Source: Chlamydiota bacterium (GTDB lineage: Bacteria > Chlamydiota > Chlamydiia > Chlamydiales > Parachlamydiaceae). From it: a DNA stretch of 45,535 nucleotides. Where the stretch lies: the NCBI GenBank assembly GCA_013289325.1, contig JABDAE010000010.1, positions 1 to 45,535 of the forward strand, written 5' to 3'. The translations under genes were made by a program, and so were the position numbers. This document shows positions 1 to 7,125 of the stretch, in pieces (positions within the stretch are counted from its first letter, which is position 1; every line of letters begins with the position of its first letter). The notes below the pieces were generated by a model that made no database searches, was not told the origin of the DNA, and saw only the letters and a program-made list of their open reading frames with translations.

Positions 1-838
1 GTGTAAAACAGAATTTCTTTTGCATAGAACTCAAAGGATAAGCCATATAATCACCTCGTTCCACATAGCGGTAATCAATGCCTTTTTTTTCTTTGACTTG
101 AACTGCCCATATTTCATTATCTAAAACATGTACGCGTACATCTTTTCCCGGCATGCGCTTTTGAAATAAAACAGGAACCGAATTTAAATTACGCTGATCC
201 CATTTCAAAAATTCCTCTTCAGAAACCACTCTAGAACGAATTCCTGAACAAGACTTGACGATTAGACTATCATGATGTTTTATAAGTTTTTCAATACCCG
301 GTTTTTTACCTTTGATAAAATAAGACGGGGCAATCTGATGATTTTTGCATTGACTTGCTTTCTCAGCATTCTTGATTGTTGTCACAAGTTGGTATGCCTT
401 TGAGCCATTGTTCACGTTTTCAATTGTGGGGCCAATTACCGCTCCGCTCCACAATTCAATAGCATGAGCTAAGTTTAAGCTATGCTCACGGAATTTTGAG
501 GCGCGATGGTGAAAAAAAGGCCGCACATAAATGCCAAGAGGTTCAATCACCTGTCCAGTCTTTAGATGAAATTTCAGATTGCTATTTTCAAACGAAAAAT
601 CCCAATTTTTGCAAAAGTCATCATAATATAAAACGCAAGCATTGGGTTTTTTTATATACTTATATAAACAATTTGTTGGAGAATTATCTTCATGAACGAT
701 TAAAATTACCGTACATTTGATGATGGGGTTCTTTCTTTGCTTAAAAAAATCCACCTCAAGAGAAGAAATCGCTTTGTTTAATTTCAACCCCTTCAATACG
801 GGTCTATAAGTAGATGCGATGAAAGTTTTCTTTCTCAT
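1..838 (-). CDS. ATP-grasp ligase of a RiPP-like peptide operon (partial, runs off left edge)
   Basis: An open frame of 279 codons begins with ATG at 838 and is still open at base 1, so the C-terminus is missing. Residues about 192-204 (LIVKSCSGIRSRV) fit the lysine-bearing strand of the ATP-grasp fold. Residues 223-258 fit the RimK-like core: VLFQKRMPGKDVRVHVLDNE, then AVQVKEKKGIDYRY. ATP-grasp enzymes activate a carboxylate as acyl phosphate and join it to an amine, thiol or hydroxyl. The start codon lies only 3 nt after the stop of peptide P4, so translation is probably coupled. Four short related peptides and a methyltransferase sit upstream in the same operon, which suggests that peptides are the substrate. 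That substrate assignment is inference. The fold assignment is strong; the metal-binding Glu/Asn end of the domain is off the window. Confidence 0.8.
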   Translation of the reverse strand, partial: MRKKTFIASTYRPVLKGLKLNKAISSLEVDFFKQRKNPIIKCTVILIVHEDNSPTNCLYKYIKKPNACVLYYDDFCKNWDFSFENSNLKFHLKTGQVIEPLGIYVRPFFHHRASKFREHSLNLAHAIELWSGAVIGPTIENVNNGSKAYQLVTTIKNAEKASQCKNHQIAPSYFIKGKKPGIEKLIKHHDSLIVKSCSGIRSRVVSEEEFLKWDQRNLNSVPVLFQKRMPGKDVRVHVLDNEIWAVQVKEKKGIDYRYVERGDYMAYPLSSMQKKFCFT

Positions 839-841
839 CGC

Positions 842-1030
842 TTAAAACTTAAATACGCTTAAAGGATGTCGATAAGATTGTTGATAGGCGTTAAATAAAT
901 CACCTTCCAAAGGTTGGTGCACTTCTTGCAGATGAGGGAGATCGTCTACAGAGTTGTCTTTACTGCCATCTTTACTGCCATCCTTTCCTTCTTTGCCATC
1001 TTTTGCTTGATCTTTTGAAAATGTTCCCAT
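842..1030 (-). CDS. Putative modified-peptide precursor P4 (62 aa)
   Basis: A short gene starting MGTFSKDQAKDGKEGKDGSK. The N-terminal half is a low-complexity run of KDG/SKD units, and the C-terminus ends HPLSVFKF. It shares the Met-Gly start, the SKD/KDG-rich leader and the aromatic C-terminal tripeptide F-x-F with P1, P2 and P3. It begins 14 nt after the P3 stop and ends 3 nt before the ATP-grasp start. The upstream ribosome-binding site is weak (only AGG), so it probably relies on translational coupling. No known family is recognised. Its function as a RiPP precursor is inferred from size, shared leader and tail, and the flanking ligases. Confidence 0.72.
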   Translation of the reverse strand: MGTFSKDQAKDGKEGKDGSKDGSKDNSVDDLPHLQEVHQPLEGDLFNAYQQSYRHPLSVFKF

Positions 1031-1044
1031 TAGATTTACCTATG

Positions 1045-1224
1045 TTAAAATGAAAAAATTTGCCAAGGCGTAATTGGGCGCGCTTCTGGAAGGGTATCCA
1101 TAGTTCTTTGCAATATATGCTGCTCACCTTCCAATTCGAAAAATACGCAAGGCTCCTCTCCACCATCTTTTGATAGGTCCTTAGTATTATCCTTACTTTG
1201 TTCCTTAATTGCTACAGCGCCCAT
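1045..1224 (-). CDS. Putative modified-peptide precursor P3 (59 aa)
   Basis: A 59-codon frame from ATG at 1224 to TAA at 1045. It starts MGAVAIKEQSKDNTKDLSKD and ends PITPWQIFSF. A good ribosome-binding site (AGGAGA) lies 7 nt before the start, and the frame fits between P2 (9-nt gap) and P4 (14-nt gap). The IKEQSKD stretch resembles WKEQSKD in P1, and the IFSF terminus is identical to those of P1 and P2. The middle part (EEPCVFFELEGEQHILQRT) is unlike the other peptides, as expected for a variable core with a conserved leader and terminal tag. The frame is short enough to be missed by common length cut-offs. The precursor role is inference. Confidence 0.75.
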   Translation of the reverse strand: MGAVAIKEQSKDNTKDLSKDGGEEPCVFFELEGEQHILQRTMDTLPEARPITPWQIFSF

Positions 1225-1233
1225 TGTTTTCTC

Positions 1234-1446
1234 CTAAAACGAAAATATGTTACCAGGTTTAAAAGCAGGTCTTTCTAGATCAGGTCCTTTTAAGTAGTGA
1301 TCCTTAACTAATTCTGCTTGTGTGCTTGCTTCATCTTGGTTCAAATTCATTATTTGTGGCATGAAGCTATCACTGCTGCCGTCTTTACCTGAATCTTTTG
1401 AATCTTCTTTGCCATCGCTAGATCCCTCTTTTCCAATATACCCCAT
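1234..1446 (-). CDS. Putative modified-peptide precursor P2 (70 aa)
   Basis: Starts MGYIGKEGSSDGKEDSKDSG after a strong AGGAGG ribosome-binding site and ends FKPGNIFSF. The leader holds repeated KE/SKD/GKD units like those of P4. The final PG-(N/D)-IFSF is shared with P1. It lies 23 nt downstream of the beta-helix gene and 9 nt upstream of P3. Acidic and lysine residues are plentiful in the leader, while the last 20 residues are more hydrophobic and proline-containing. No known family is recognised; the precursor role is inferred from the paralogous set and its neighbours. Confidence 0.75.
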   Translation of the reverse strand: MGYIGKEGSSDGKEDSKDSGKDGSSDSFMPQIMNLNQDEASTQAELVKDHYLKGPDLERPAFKPGNIFSF

Positions 1447-1469
1447 AAATCCTCCTAGTTGTATGTAGC

Positions 1470-1976
1470 TTAAGCGCCTTCTTCTTTTACAGCTCCTTGT
1501 ATGGACCCTAATATCTTAGACCCATCTAAAAGCTTGATTTTTCCATTAGGCATTTCAAAAATAACAGAACCCTTTATCATGCTTCCCTTAGATAAGGTGA
1601 CTACTTGCTGTAGGCATGAGGATTGTCTCACAATCAGATCCTTTGTGATTGTTGAATGCTTCAAAGTGACTTGTTCTGTAGCAATTGAAACTTGGCCCTC
1701 GAAATTAGAATCGACAGCTGTTAATGCCCCATTAATCCATACATTTGCATTGAAAACGGATTTAATCGCGGATACAGCGCCATTCACAGAAACGTCAGAA
1801 CCAAATTTCGATGCGGTTGCTTTAAAGGTGCCATTAAAGTTTGTTTTCCCTTTCACAGTTACTTCATGTAAAGATGCAACACCACTTCCATCTAAAAACT
1901 CTAAAACCTGGTGTTGATAAGCCAGGACCCCTGCGCTCTGCCTTGAAGAAAACCAAGAATTACCCATTAATGCCAT
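1470..1976 (-). CDS. Bactofilin-like / right-handed beta-helix repeat protein in the peptide operon
   Basis: About 168 residues if it starts at MALMGNSW (1976). A start three residues later at MGNSW (1967) would give the same Met-Gly beginning as the peptides. No good ribosome-binding site is visible for either, and the gene begins 7 nt after the P1 stop, so coupling is likely. From about residue 40 the chain is made of short repeats alternating small and hydrophobic residues (for example SKFGSDVSVNGAVSAIKSVF, then NANVWINGALTAVDSNFEGQ). This is typical of bactofilin-like or other right-handed beta-helices. There is no signal peptide. It could be a scaffold, an anchor for modified peptides or a larger modification substrate; nothing in the sequence decides this. 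Confidence 0.62.
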   Translation of the reverse strand: MALMGNSWFSSRQSAGVLAYQHQVLEFLDGSGVASLHEVTVKGKTNFNGTFKATASKFGSDVSVNGAVSAIKSVFNANVWINGALTAVDSNFEGQVSIATEQVTLKHSTITKDLIVRQSSCLQQVVTLSKGSMIKGSVIFEMPNGKIKLLDGSKILGSIQGAVKEEGA

Positions 1977-1983
1977 GTTAATT

Positions 1984-2205
1984 TTAAAATGAAAAAATGT
2001 CACCAGGAGCACACATGCGACACACCAAATAGGGACTTATCTCATCATTCGTTTGCATCTCAACAGCTGCTTTCACTGGGTCTAATTCAGGCTGCCAAGA
2101 AGCTTCGTTAGAGTCAGTACTCCAATCTTTTTGACTATCTTTACTCTGTTCCTTCCATGCATCCGTACCAATTTCTTTAATATCATCTGTTTGAGTAAAG
2201 CCCAT
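1984..2205 (-). CDS. Putative modified-peptide precursor P1 (73 aa)
   Basis: The chosen start is MGFTQTDD at 2205, because AAGGAAAAG lies just upstream and all sibling peptides begin Met-Gly; an ATG 15 nt earlier is possible. The leader contains WKEQSKDSQKDWSTDS, related to the P3 leader, and the protein ends CRMCAPGDIFSF. Two cysteines near the C-terminus are unique to this member. It is the first peptide gene after a 71-nt gap that follows the methyltransferase and carries a palindrome, so it may have its own promoter. The precursor role is inference from the paralogue set. Confidence 0.72.
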   Translation of the reverse strand: MGFTQTDDIKEIGTDAWKEQSKDSQKDWSTDSNEASWQPELDPVKAAVEMQTNDEISPYLVCRMCAPGDIFSF

Positions 2206-2228
2206 TGTCTTTTCCTTCAATTTTGAAT

Positions 2229-2245
2229 ATATACATATTGTATAT
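2229..2245. promoter_or_regulatory. Palindrome upstream of peptide P1, possible operator
   Basis: A perfect 7-bp inverted repeat, ATATACA-TAT-TGTATAT, in the 71-nt gap between the methyltransferase stop and P1. It resembles in composition the GTATATAC half-sites upstream of vapB about 1.8 kb away. An operator or promoter role is inference; AT-rich palindromes can arise by chance. Confidence 0.35.
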
Positions 2246-2276
2246 CATTAAAGTAATTTTTTGGTAAGCGAGATTT

Positions 2277-3038
2277 TCAACAACGAATCATCGCGTTTAT
2301 TTTTAAGGGTTTCTGTCCAACAATCACAAGAGAACTGGCATTTTCATTATATGATGTGCCACTTAAACCTCCAAAAATTTGCAGTTGTTTAAACCCTGTA
2401 TTTTGGAGCAATTCGCTGATTTGCGATGCGTAGTGAATTCTGGTGGTCATCTGATATTTTTTTTTATCGTTATCTTTGAGCACATAGACAGTTTCATGCA
2501 AAAGAGCTTTTTCATAATTTAATTGTTTCTCGACTAGAACAAAAGCGCCATCTTGTTCCAAACTCCAGTACTTAGGTTGAAACCACTTTTCAATGAGTTC
2601 ACGACCCATTAATTGCATCACTAGCTTGCCCCCCGGGCGAAGAGATTGATAACACTTCTTCAAGACTTGTTGATCAGTTTCGGGATGTTCCGAGTATCCA
2701 AATGAAAAGAAGAGATTAATAATTGCATCATAAGATTCGGGCCTGCAAAATTCTGTCATATTTGCTTGCAGCCACTCTATGTCTAAATTTCTATCTCTTG
2801 ATTTTCTTTGGTTTTCGTCGATTAAAGAGGAGTTGATATCATAAGCGGTGACAAAAAAGCCTTTCTGAGCGCACTCTAAAGCATGCCTGCCAATTCCGCA
2901 GGCAACATCTAAAATCCGAGATTGGGGAGCTAATGAAAGAAGGTTTGTAATTTGATCAATATCTTGCTTGGCATTTAGGTGTGGCTGTTGATAGATGTAA
3001 GGAACAAGATCGACCCAAAACAAGTCACTTGCATTCAT
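2277..3038 (-). CDS. Class I SAM-dependent methyltransferase of the peptide operon
   Basis: Starting at ATG 3038 gives 253 residues. This ATG overlaps the stop of the upstream gene as ATGA, and translation would begin MNASDLFWVDLVPYIY; an earlier in-frame ATG at 3053 is possible. Motif I of the Rossmann-fold methyltransferases is clear (ILDVACGIGRHALE), followed by the acidic end of strand 2 (VTAYDIN) and the post-motif YDAIINLFFSFGYSEH and LRPGGKLVMQ. The fold transfers a methyl group from S-adenosylmethionine; the acceptor cannot be read from sequence. The operon position suggests a peptide or a modified peptide carboxylate or amine. It could also act on a small molecule. Confidence 0.85.
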   Translation of the reverse strand: MNASDLFWVDLVPYIYQQPHLNAKQDIDQITNLLSLAPQSRILDVACGIGRHALECAQKGFFVTAYDINSSLIDENQRKSRDRNLDIEWLQANMTEFCRPESYDAIINLFFSFGYSEHPETDQQVLKKCYQSLRPGGKLVMQLMGRELIEKWFQPKYWSLEQDGAFVLVEKQLNYEKALLHETVYVLKDNDKKKYQMTTRIHYASQISELLQNTGFKQLQIFGGLSGTSYNENASSLVIVGQKPLKINAMIRC

Positions 3039-3871
3039 AGCGTTTCGACCCATTCTACAATGCTATTTTGAAAATTTTCAGTTAAGCTGATTCCATATGG
3101 AACGTGTTGAATCATGCCAAAAGTCAGTTGTTTGCCATTTAAGAAAAACAAAATCTCAGCAATAGGAAATTTGAAAATCCCGTTCACTTTTTGTGCCATA
3201 GAAATCATCATTTTTTCAGTACTTTTCTGGAGTTTCAAAGGCAAATTATCCATAGTATGAAGAGATCCCTTGTTTCCTCTTATAAAAGCAAGAAAAGGGT
3301 CTCCGGAAGGCTTCTTAAATGCAAAACCTGCATTTTTTTTATAATACTCCTTCCAGAAATAGGAGTTTTGGATGGTACTACAAACAACTTCATTTTTATT
3401 CCAATCCTTAGGCAAAGATTTCATGTTTCCTAAATAATATTCAGGAACATGCATGCCGATCGATTTAACTGCTTCCCATTGCCGTGGAAGAGGGTATCCT
3501 CCTCCGCAAAGCGTATATGAATTAGGAACACTTGTAATCTTGGGAAAAGAATTTAATGCAAAAAATAGATAGGCCCACAATTCACTTTGGGCATAGTTTC
3601 TATCTTTTTTAATAAAATCTTGAAATAATTCTGAGCCGCATCCTAACGCGCGATTAATAATCAATGTATGACGATCATTTGAGATCGTTTTTCCATCGGG
3701 AAATGTCCAGTGAATTTTTACAGAATCATTCGAAATTTCATCAACAACTTCCCCTTGATTTAAAAATTCTTGCAGGGAGATAGGGTAGAGCGAAATTTTT
3801 TTCTGGTTAAGAAGAGCTGCAGTTACTGGCTCTGAGCGATTACTGTAAAATAAAACGAGATTCTTTTTCAT
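3035..3871 (-). CDS. Divergent ATP-grasp-like protein, first gene of the peptide operon
   Basis: The chosen start is MKKNLVLFYSNRSEP at 3871 (278 aa). The frame continues upstream to 3913 without a convincing ribosome-binding site. The order of segments resembles peptide-modifying ATP-grasp proteins: an N-terminal alpha/beta region, then LIINRALGCGSELFQ, then the linker ITSVPNSYTLCGGGYPLPRQ with a following GMHVPEYYLG, then a C-terminal half with FAFKKPSGDP and LTFGMIQHVPYG. The usual DxR strand and the Glu-x-Asn metal site are not evident. It may therefore be a degenerate partner that binds substrate while the second ATP-grasp protein does catalysis. It overlaps the methyltransferase start by 4 nt. 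The family assignment is tentative. Confidence 0.5.
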   Translation of the reverse strand: MKKNLVLFYSNRSEPVTAALLNQKKISLYPISLQEFLNQGEVVDEISNDSVKIHWTFPDGKTISNDRHTLIINRALGCGSELFQDFIKKDRNYAQSELWAYLFFALNSFPKITSVPNSYTLCGGGYPLPRQWEAVKSIGMHVPEYYLGNMKSLPKDWNKNEVVCSTIQNSYFWKEYYKKNAGFAFKKPSGDPFLAFIRGNKGSLHTMDNLPLKLQKSTEKMMISMAQKVNGIFKFPIAEILFFLNGKQLTFGMIQHVPYGISLTENFQNSIVEWVETL

Positions 3872-4040
3872 AGTTATTGAAATAAATTTAATGCAAATGA
3901 AAATTTGCATCAAGTCGATTTTCTACCGTTGAACCTACTCCATATTTGTCGTGCGTTTATGGAGTATGTTCCATAAATCGCGTCTTTTTATTTCAGAAGA
4001 ATGGGGGAGCTGCAGATTGCTTGCATGTTAAATTGTAATT

Positions 4041-4061
4041 GTATATACTAATAGTATATAC
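4041..4061. promoter_or_regulatory. Palindromic operator upstream of vapBC
   Basis: Two GTATATAC half-sites separated by 5 nt (TAATA) end one base before the AGGAGAGG ribosome-binding site of the antitoxin. GTATATAC is itself self-complementary. VapB-type antitoxins usually repress their own promoter by binding such inverted repeats, so this is the likely autoregulatory site. Confidence 0.6.
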
Positions 4062-4073
4062 AGGAGAGGTCTT

Positions 4074-4304
4074 ATGCGTATGGTTAAAGTTTTTATGAGC
4101 GGCCATTCACAGGCGATACGATTGCCTAAGGAATTTCAATTTCATACTAAGGAAGTCGCGATTGCAAGAAGGGGTAATAAGTTAATTCTCTGGGAAGTTT
4201 CAGAGAATTTAGCTAAAGCTTACCATTTACTTACGAGTATGCCAGAAGATTTTTATGCCGAAGACAGGTGTGATGATCCACCGCAACAAAGAGAGTTGTT
4301 ATAA
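4074..4304 (+). CDS. vapB: VapB-type antitoxin (AbrB/MazE fold)
   Basis: A 76-residue protein beginning MRMVKVFMSGHSQAIRLPKE, the canonical swapped-hairpin AbrB-type DNA-binding segment of VapB antitoxins (GHSQAIRLPKEF). VAIARRGNKLIL follows. The C-terminal tail is acidic and would wrap around the toxin. The ribosome-binding site AGGAGAGG lies 5 nt upstream. The stop lies 16 nt before the vapC start, as in a toxin-antitoxin operon. It neutralises the VapC ribonuclease and probably represses the operon through the palindrome upstream. Length is normal for the family. Confidence 0.88.
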   Translation: MRMVKVFMSGHSQAIRLPKEFQFHTKEVAIARRGNKLILWEVSENLAKAYHLLTSMPEDFYAEDRCDDPPQQRELL

Positions 4305-4320
4305 TGCGAGAATTGTTGTG

Positions 4321-4722
4321 ATGCGCTTCATGCTTGATACCAATACTTGCATTTACATAGCCAAGAAAAAACCAATAGAAGTTCTTCATCGATTTGAAAA
4401 GCTGACCATCGGTCAAGTTGGAATGTCCATAATTACCTATGGAGAACTCCTTTACGGTGCTTATAAGAGTCAAAATCCTAAAAAAACTCTCATTACTATT
4501 GATGAATTAAGCGGGTTAATTCCCCCGCTTCCTATCCCTATTGAAGCTGGGGACCATTATGGGCAAATTCGACATGCCCTGGAAAAGACCGGTAAACCCA
4601 TTGGTGGAAATGACCTTTGGATTGCAGCACATGCCTTAGCCTTAAGTATGGTTCTTGTGACAAACAACATAAAAGAATTTCGGCGTATTCCCCACCTGAA
4701 ACTCGAAAATTGGGTTGAGTGA
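4321..4722 (+). CDS. vapC: VapC-type PIN-domain ribonuclease toxin
   Basis: About 133 residues from MRFMLDTNTCIYIAKKKP; MLDTN at 4330 is an alternative start. The PIN-domain signature is present: N-terminal DTN, a central E in YGELLYGA, GGNDLWIAAHALA with the conserved acidic residue, and VTNNIKEFRRIP near the C-terminus. VapC toxins of this type cut tRNA or other structured RNA with Mg2+. It follows vapB directly. The active-site acids look intact, so the toxin is probably functional. Confidence 0.9.
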   Translation: MRFMLDTNTCIYIAKKKPIEVLHRFEKLTIGQVGMSIITYGELLYGAYKSQNPKKTLITIDELSGLIPPLPIPIEAGDHYGQIRHALEKTGKPIGGNDLWIAAHALALSMVLVTNNIKEFRRIPHLKLENWVE

Positions 4723-4731
4723 TATAAAACT

Positions 4732-4748
4732 AGACTTCTTTCGAAACT
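4732..4748. repeat. 17-bp dispersed repeat end, copy 1
   Basis: AGACTTCTTTCGAAACT lies in the short gap between vapC and tex. The same sequence, with at most one change, occurs at 12853-12869 (inverted), 37347-37363 and 37447-37463 (inverted). It looks like the terminal repeat of an insertion sequence or MITE. Confidence 0.5.
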
Positions 4749-4771
4749 CAGCAATTCTCGCTTAAAATCTA

Positions 4772-6961
4772 CTAAAGTGATGAAAATGGACTAGTGGCAA
4801 ACGTCTGTTTTGGTTTGTTTTCATTTTGCAAAAAATTCCCTTTTGATTTCGCTGAAAGCGAAATCCGCTTTCTCTCTATATCCACAGCAAGTACTCTAAC
4901 TTTAATTTTATCGCCGGGTTTGACAACATCTGCCGGATTTTTCACAAAGTGATCGGCAAGTTCTGCAATGTGGACAAGGCCATCTTGATGCACCCCGATA
5001 TCGACGAAAACACCAAACGCGCACACATTTGTGACAGCGCCTTCCAACAGCATTCCAACCTTTAAATCTTCCGGTTTCATCACATCATCGCGAAATTTAG
5101 GAGCATCAAATGTCGCCCGTGGGTCTCTACCCGGTTTTAGCAACTCATCAATAATGTCTGATAAGGTAAGACTGCCCACATCTAAATAAAGCGCCTTATT
5201 TAATTGTTTGACTTTAGAGGCATTACCGACAAGATCTTTTGTGTTGCAGTTTAAATCAGACGCCATCTTTTCAATGAGTTCGTAGCGTTCGGGATGAACT
5301 GCAGAGCTATCTAGGGGGTTTTTAGCATCTCGGATACGCAAAAATCCCGCTGCTTGCTCGTAAGTCTTTCCTCCAAAGCTTGGCACCTGCAAAAACTCAT
5401 CCCTAGAAGAAAAGCTACCATGAGTATTGCGATAGTCGATAATTTTCTTAGCACACGAGGGGCCAATGCCGGAAACATAGGAGAGAAGTTCTTTACTTGC
5501 TGTATTGACATCAACTCCTACCCTGTTGACGCAGTCTTCGACGACATCACTTAATTTTTGCTGCAGCATGGGCTGATAGACGTCGTGCTGGTATTGTCCA
5601 ACGCCTATTGACTTTGGTTCAATTTTAACAAGCTCAGCTAGTGGGTCTTGCAACCTTCTGCCAATGCTAATGGCGCCTCGTATGGTCAAATCGAGATTGG
5701 GAAATTCCTCTCTTGCCACATCTGATGCGCTGTAAATGCTTGCGCCAGATTCATTGACCGCAATTACCATCAGATCAAACTTTTCAGCTTTAATCAGTTC
5801 ACGCATAAATTGTTCGGTTTCTCTTCCTGCAGTCCCATTGCCGATTGCGCATGAAAAAGGCTTATGCTTTTTAATAAAGGCAGCAAGGGTAATTGCTGCT
5901 TCTTTTTTCCCTTTTTCTCCAATAGTTGGAAAAATGGTGATAGATTCTATGTATTTGCCGTTTGCATCTAGACTTACGCATTTGCAACCAGTTCTAAATC
6001 CTGGGTCAATTGCAAGCATGGACTTGTTTCCAAAGGGCGCTGCCATCAGAAGGCTGCGTAAATTCTCGGCAAAAATTTTGACGGCAGCTTCATCTGAGCG
6101 CATTTTAAGTTCAACGCGCAGATCCGTTTCAACCCTTGGGGCAATTAAGCGCTTGTATCCATCTTCAATGGCCTCTAAAAGCCATTTAGCAAGAGGGGAA
6201 GATGGTTTAAGTGAGAACCTTTTACTGATCTCGTTAATGGCAGCTTCAGGCTCTACCCAGATTTCAAAATCGAGCACATTTTCAACTTCGCCTCTTCGAA
6301 TGGCTAAATAGCGATGGGAAGGAATGGTGGCCACACTTTGGCTAAAATCGTAGTAGTCTTCAAATTTGCTCACCTTTTCGGTAAAGCTTTTTCTTTTTTT
6401 GCTGATGACGACACCAACTCTTGCAAATAGGTTCCGAACGAAGCCATTTATTTCGGCATTTTCAGCGACCGTTTCGGCAATGATATCACAGGCTCCTTTT
6501 AAGGCAATCTCTTTAGAGCTAACCTCCTCTGTAAGGTAGGCGTCAAGACAGGGGATTTCAGCTCCTTGTGCAAGGATTAGATCGGCAAGTGGCTGCAACC
6601 CTCGTTCCTTGGCAATCATTGCACGCGTTCTGCGCTTAGGTTTATAGGGTAGGTATAGATCTTCAAGAGCCGTTTTCCCATCGCAAGCCAAAATTTGCTC
6701 TTTAAGTTCAGAGGTTAATTTGCCTTGCTCATCGATTGAGGCAATCACTTGGGTTTTGCGGCTGCTAAGCTCTTGCAGGTAAATGGCGCGTTCGTGAATG
6801 TCTCTGATTTGGACTTCATCAAGCTCCCCTGTGATTTCCTTGCGGTATCTAGCGATAAAGGGGACGGTATTTCCTTCTTGCAGCAGCTGAAGGGTGGCTT
6901 GAATTTGTGCTTTAGATAAATTGAATTCTTTTGCAAGGCTTTCAACATGGTCGGTGAGCAT
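4772..6961 (-). CDS. tex: Tex, transcription accessory / RNA-binding S1 protein
   Basis: A 729-residue protein collinear with bacterial Tex. It has the N-terminal helical domain with VPFIARYRKEITGELDEVQI, a YqgF/RNase H-like domain around residues 315-440 (LAIDPGFRTGCKCVSLD), helix-hairpin-helix motifs around 490-560 (ELLSYVSGIGPSCAKKIIDY), and a C-terminal S1 domain around 640-710 (FGVFVDIGVHQDGLVHIAEL). Tex binds nucleic acid and affects transcription and RNA handling in the cytosol. Length is normal for a family of about 720-780 residues. It is a stand-alone minus-strand gene between vapBC and an SDR gene. Assignment is secure. Confidence 0.95.
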   Translation of the reverse strand: MLTDHVESLAKEFNLSKAQIQATLQLLQEGNTVPFIARYRKEITGELDEVQIRDIHERAIYLQELSSRKTQVIASIDEQGKLTSELKEQILACDGKTALEDLYLPYKPKRRTRAMIAKERGLQPLADLILAQGAEIPCLDAYLTEEVSSKEIALKGACDIIAETVAENAEINGFVRNLFARVGVVISKKRKSFTEKVSKFEDYYDFSQSVATIPSHRYLAIRRGEVENVLDFEIWVEPEAAINEISKRFSLKPSSPLAKWLLEAIEDGYKRLIAPRVETDLRVELKMRSDEAAVKIFAENLRSLLMAAPFGNKSMLAIDPGFRTGCKCVSLDANGKYIESITIFPTIGEKGKKEAAITLAAFIKKHKPFSCAIGNGTAGRETEQFMRELIKAEKFDLMVIAVNESGASIYSASDVAREEFPNLDLTIRGAISIGRRLQDPLAELVKIEPKSIGVGQYQHDVYQPMLQQKLSDVVEDCVNRVGVDVNTASKELLSYVSGIGPSCAKKIIDYRNTHGSFSSRDEFLQVPSFGGKTYEQAAGFLRIRDAKNPLDSSAVHPERYELIEKMASDLNCNTKDLVGNASKVKQLNKALYLDVGSLTLSDIIDELLKPGRDPRATFDAPKFRDDVMKPEDLKVGMLLEGAVTNVCAFGVFVDIGVHQDGLVHIAELADHFVKNPADVVKPGDKIKVRVLAVDIERKRISLSAKSKGNFLQNENKPKQTFATSPFSSL

Positions 6962-7125
6962 GGGGTGTGTTTCCTTATTTTTGAAGAGTGTTTTGGAGGC
7001 AGTATAGGCTAATTAAGGCATATTTTCAAGCCACCTGAATCCTGGAAGGAGTATTTCTTGCTCAATGTTCATCTTGCATTTTAACCTTTATAAACGAATA
7101 CTCTTAGCATTTATGGAGGCTGATA

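Noticed and set aside
496-720. 74-residue plus-strand open frame inside the ATP-grasp gene
   Set aside because: The minus strand encodes a clear ATP-grasp sequence over the same bases; the plus frame has no motif.
1501-1917. 138-residue plus-strand open frame across the beta-helix gene
   Set aside because: It is antisense to a well-supported repeat protein with operon context, has no ribosome-binding site and its composition mirrors the opposite strand.
842-2205. Met-Gly starts of the peptides as host N-myristoylation signals
   Set aside because: Only P1 has Ser/Thr at position 6 (MGFTQT); the others do not fit the consensus, so the shared Met-Gly is better explained as a common leader feature.
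5736-6311. 191-residue plus-strand frame within tex
   Set aside because: Antisense to conserved Tex domains; no independent coding signal.
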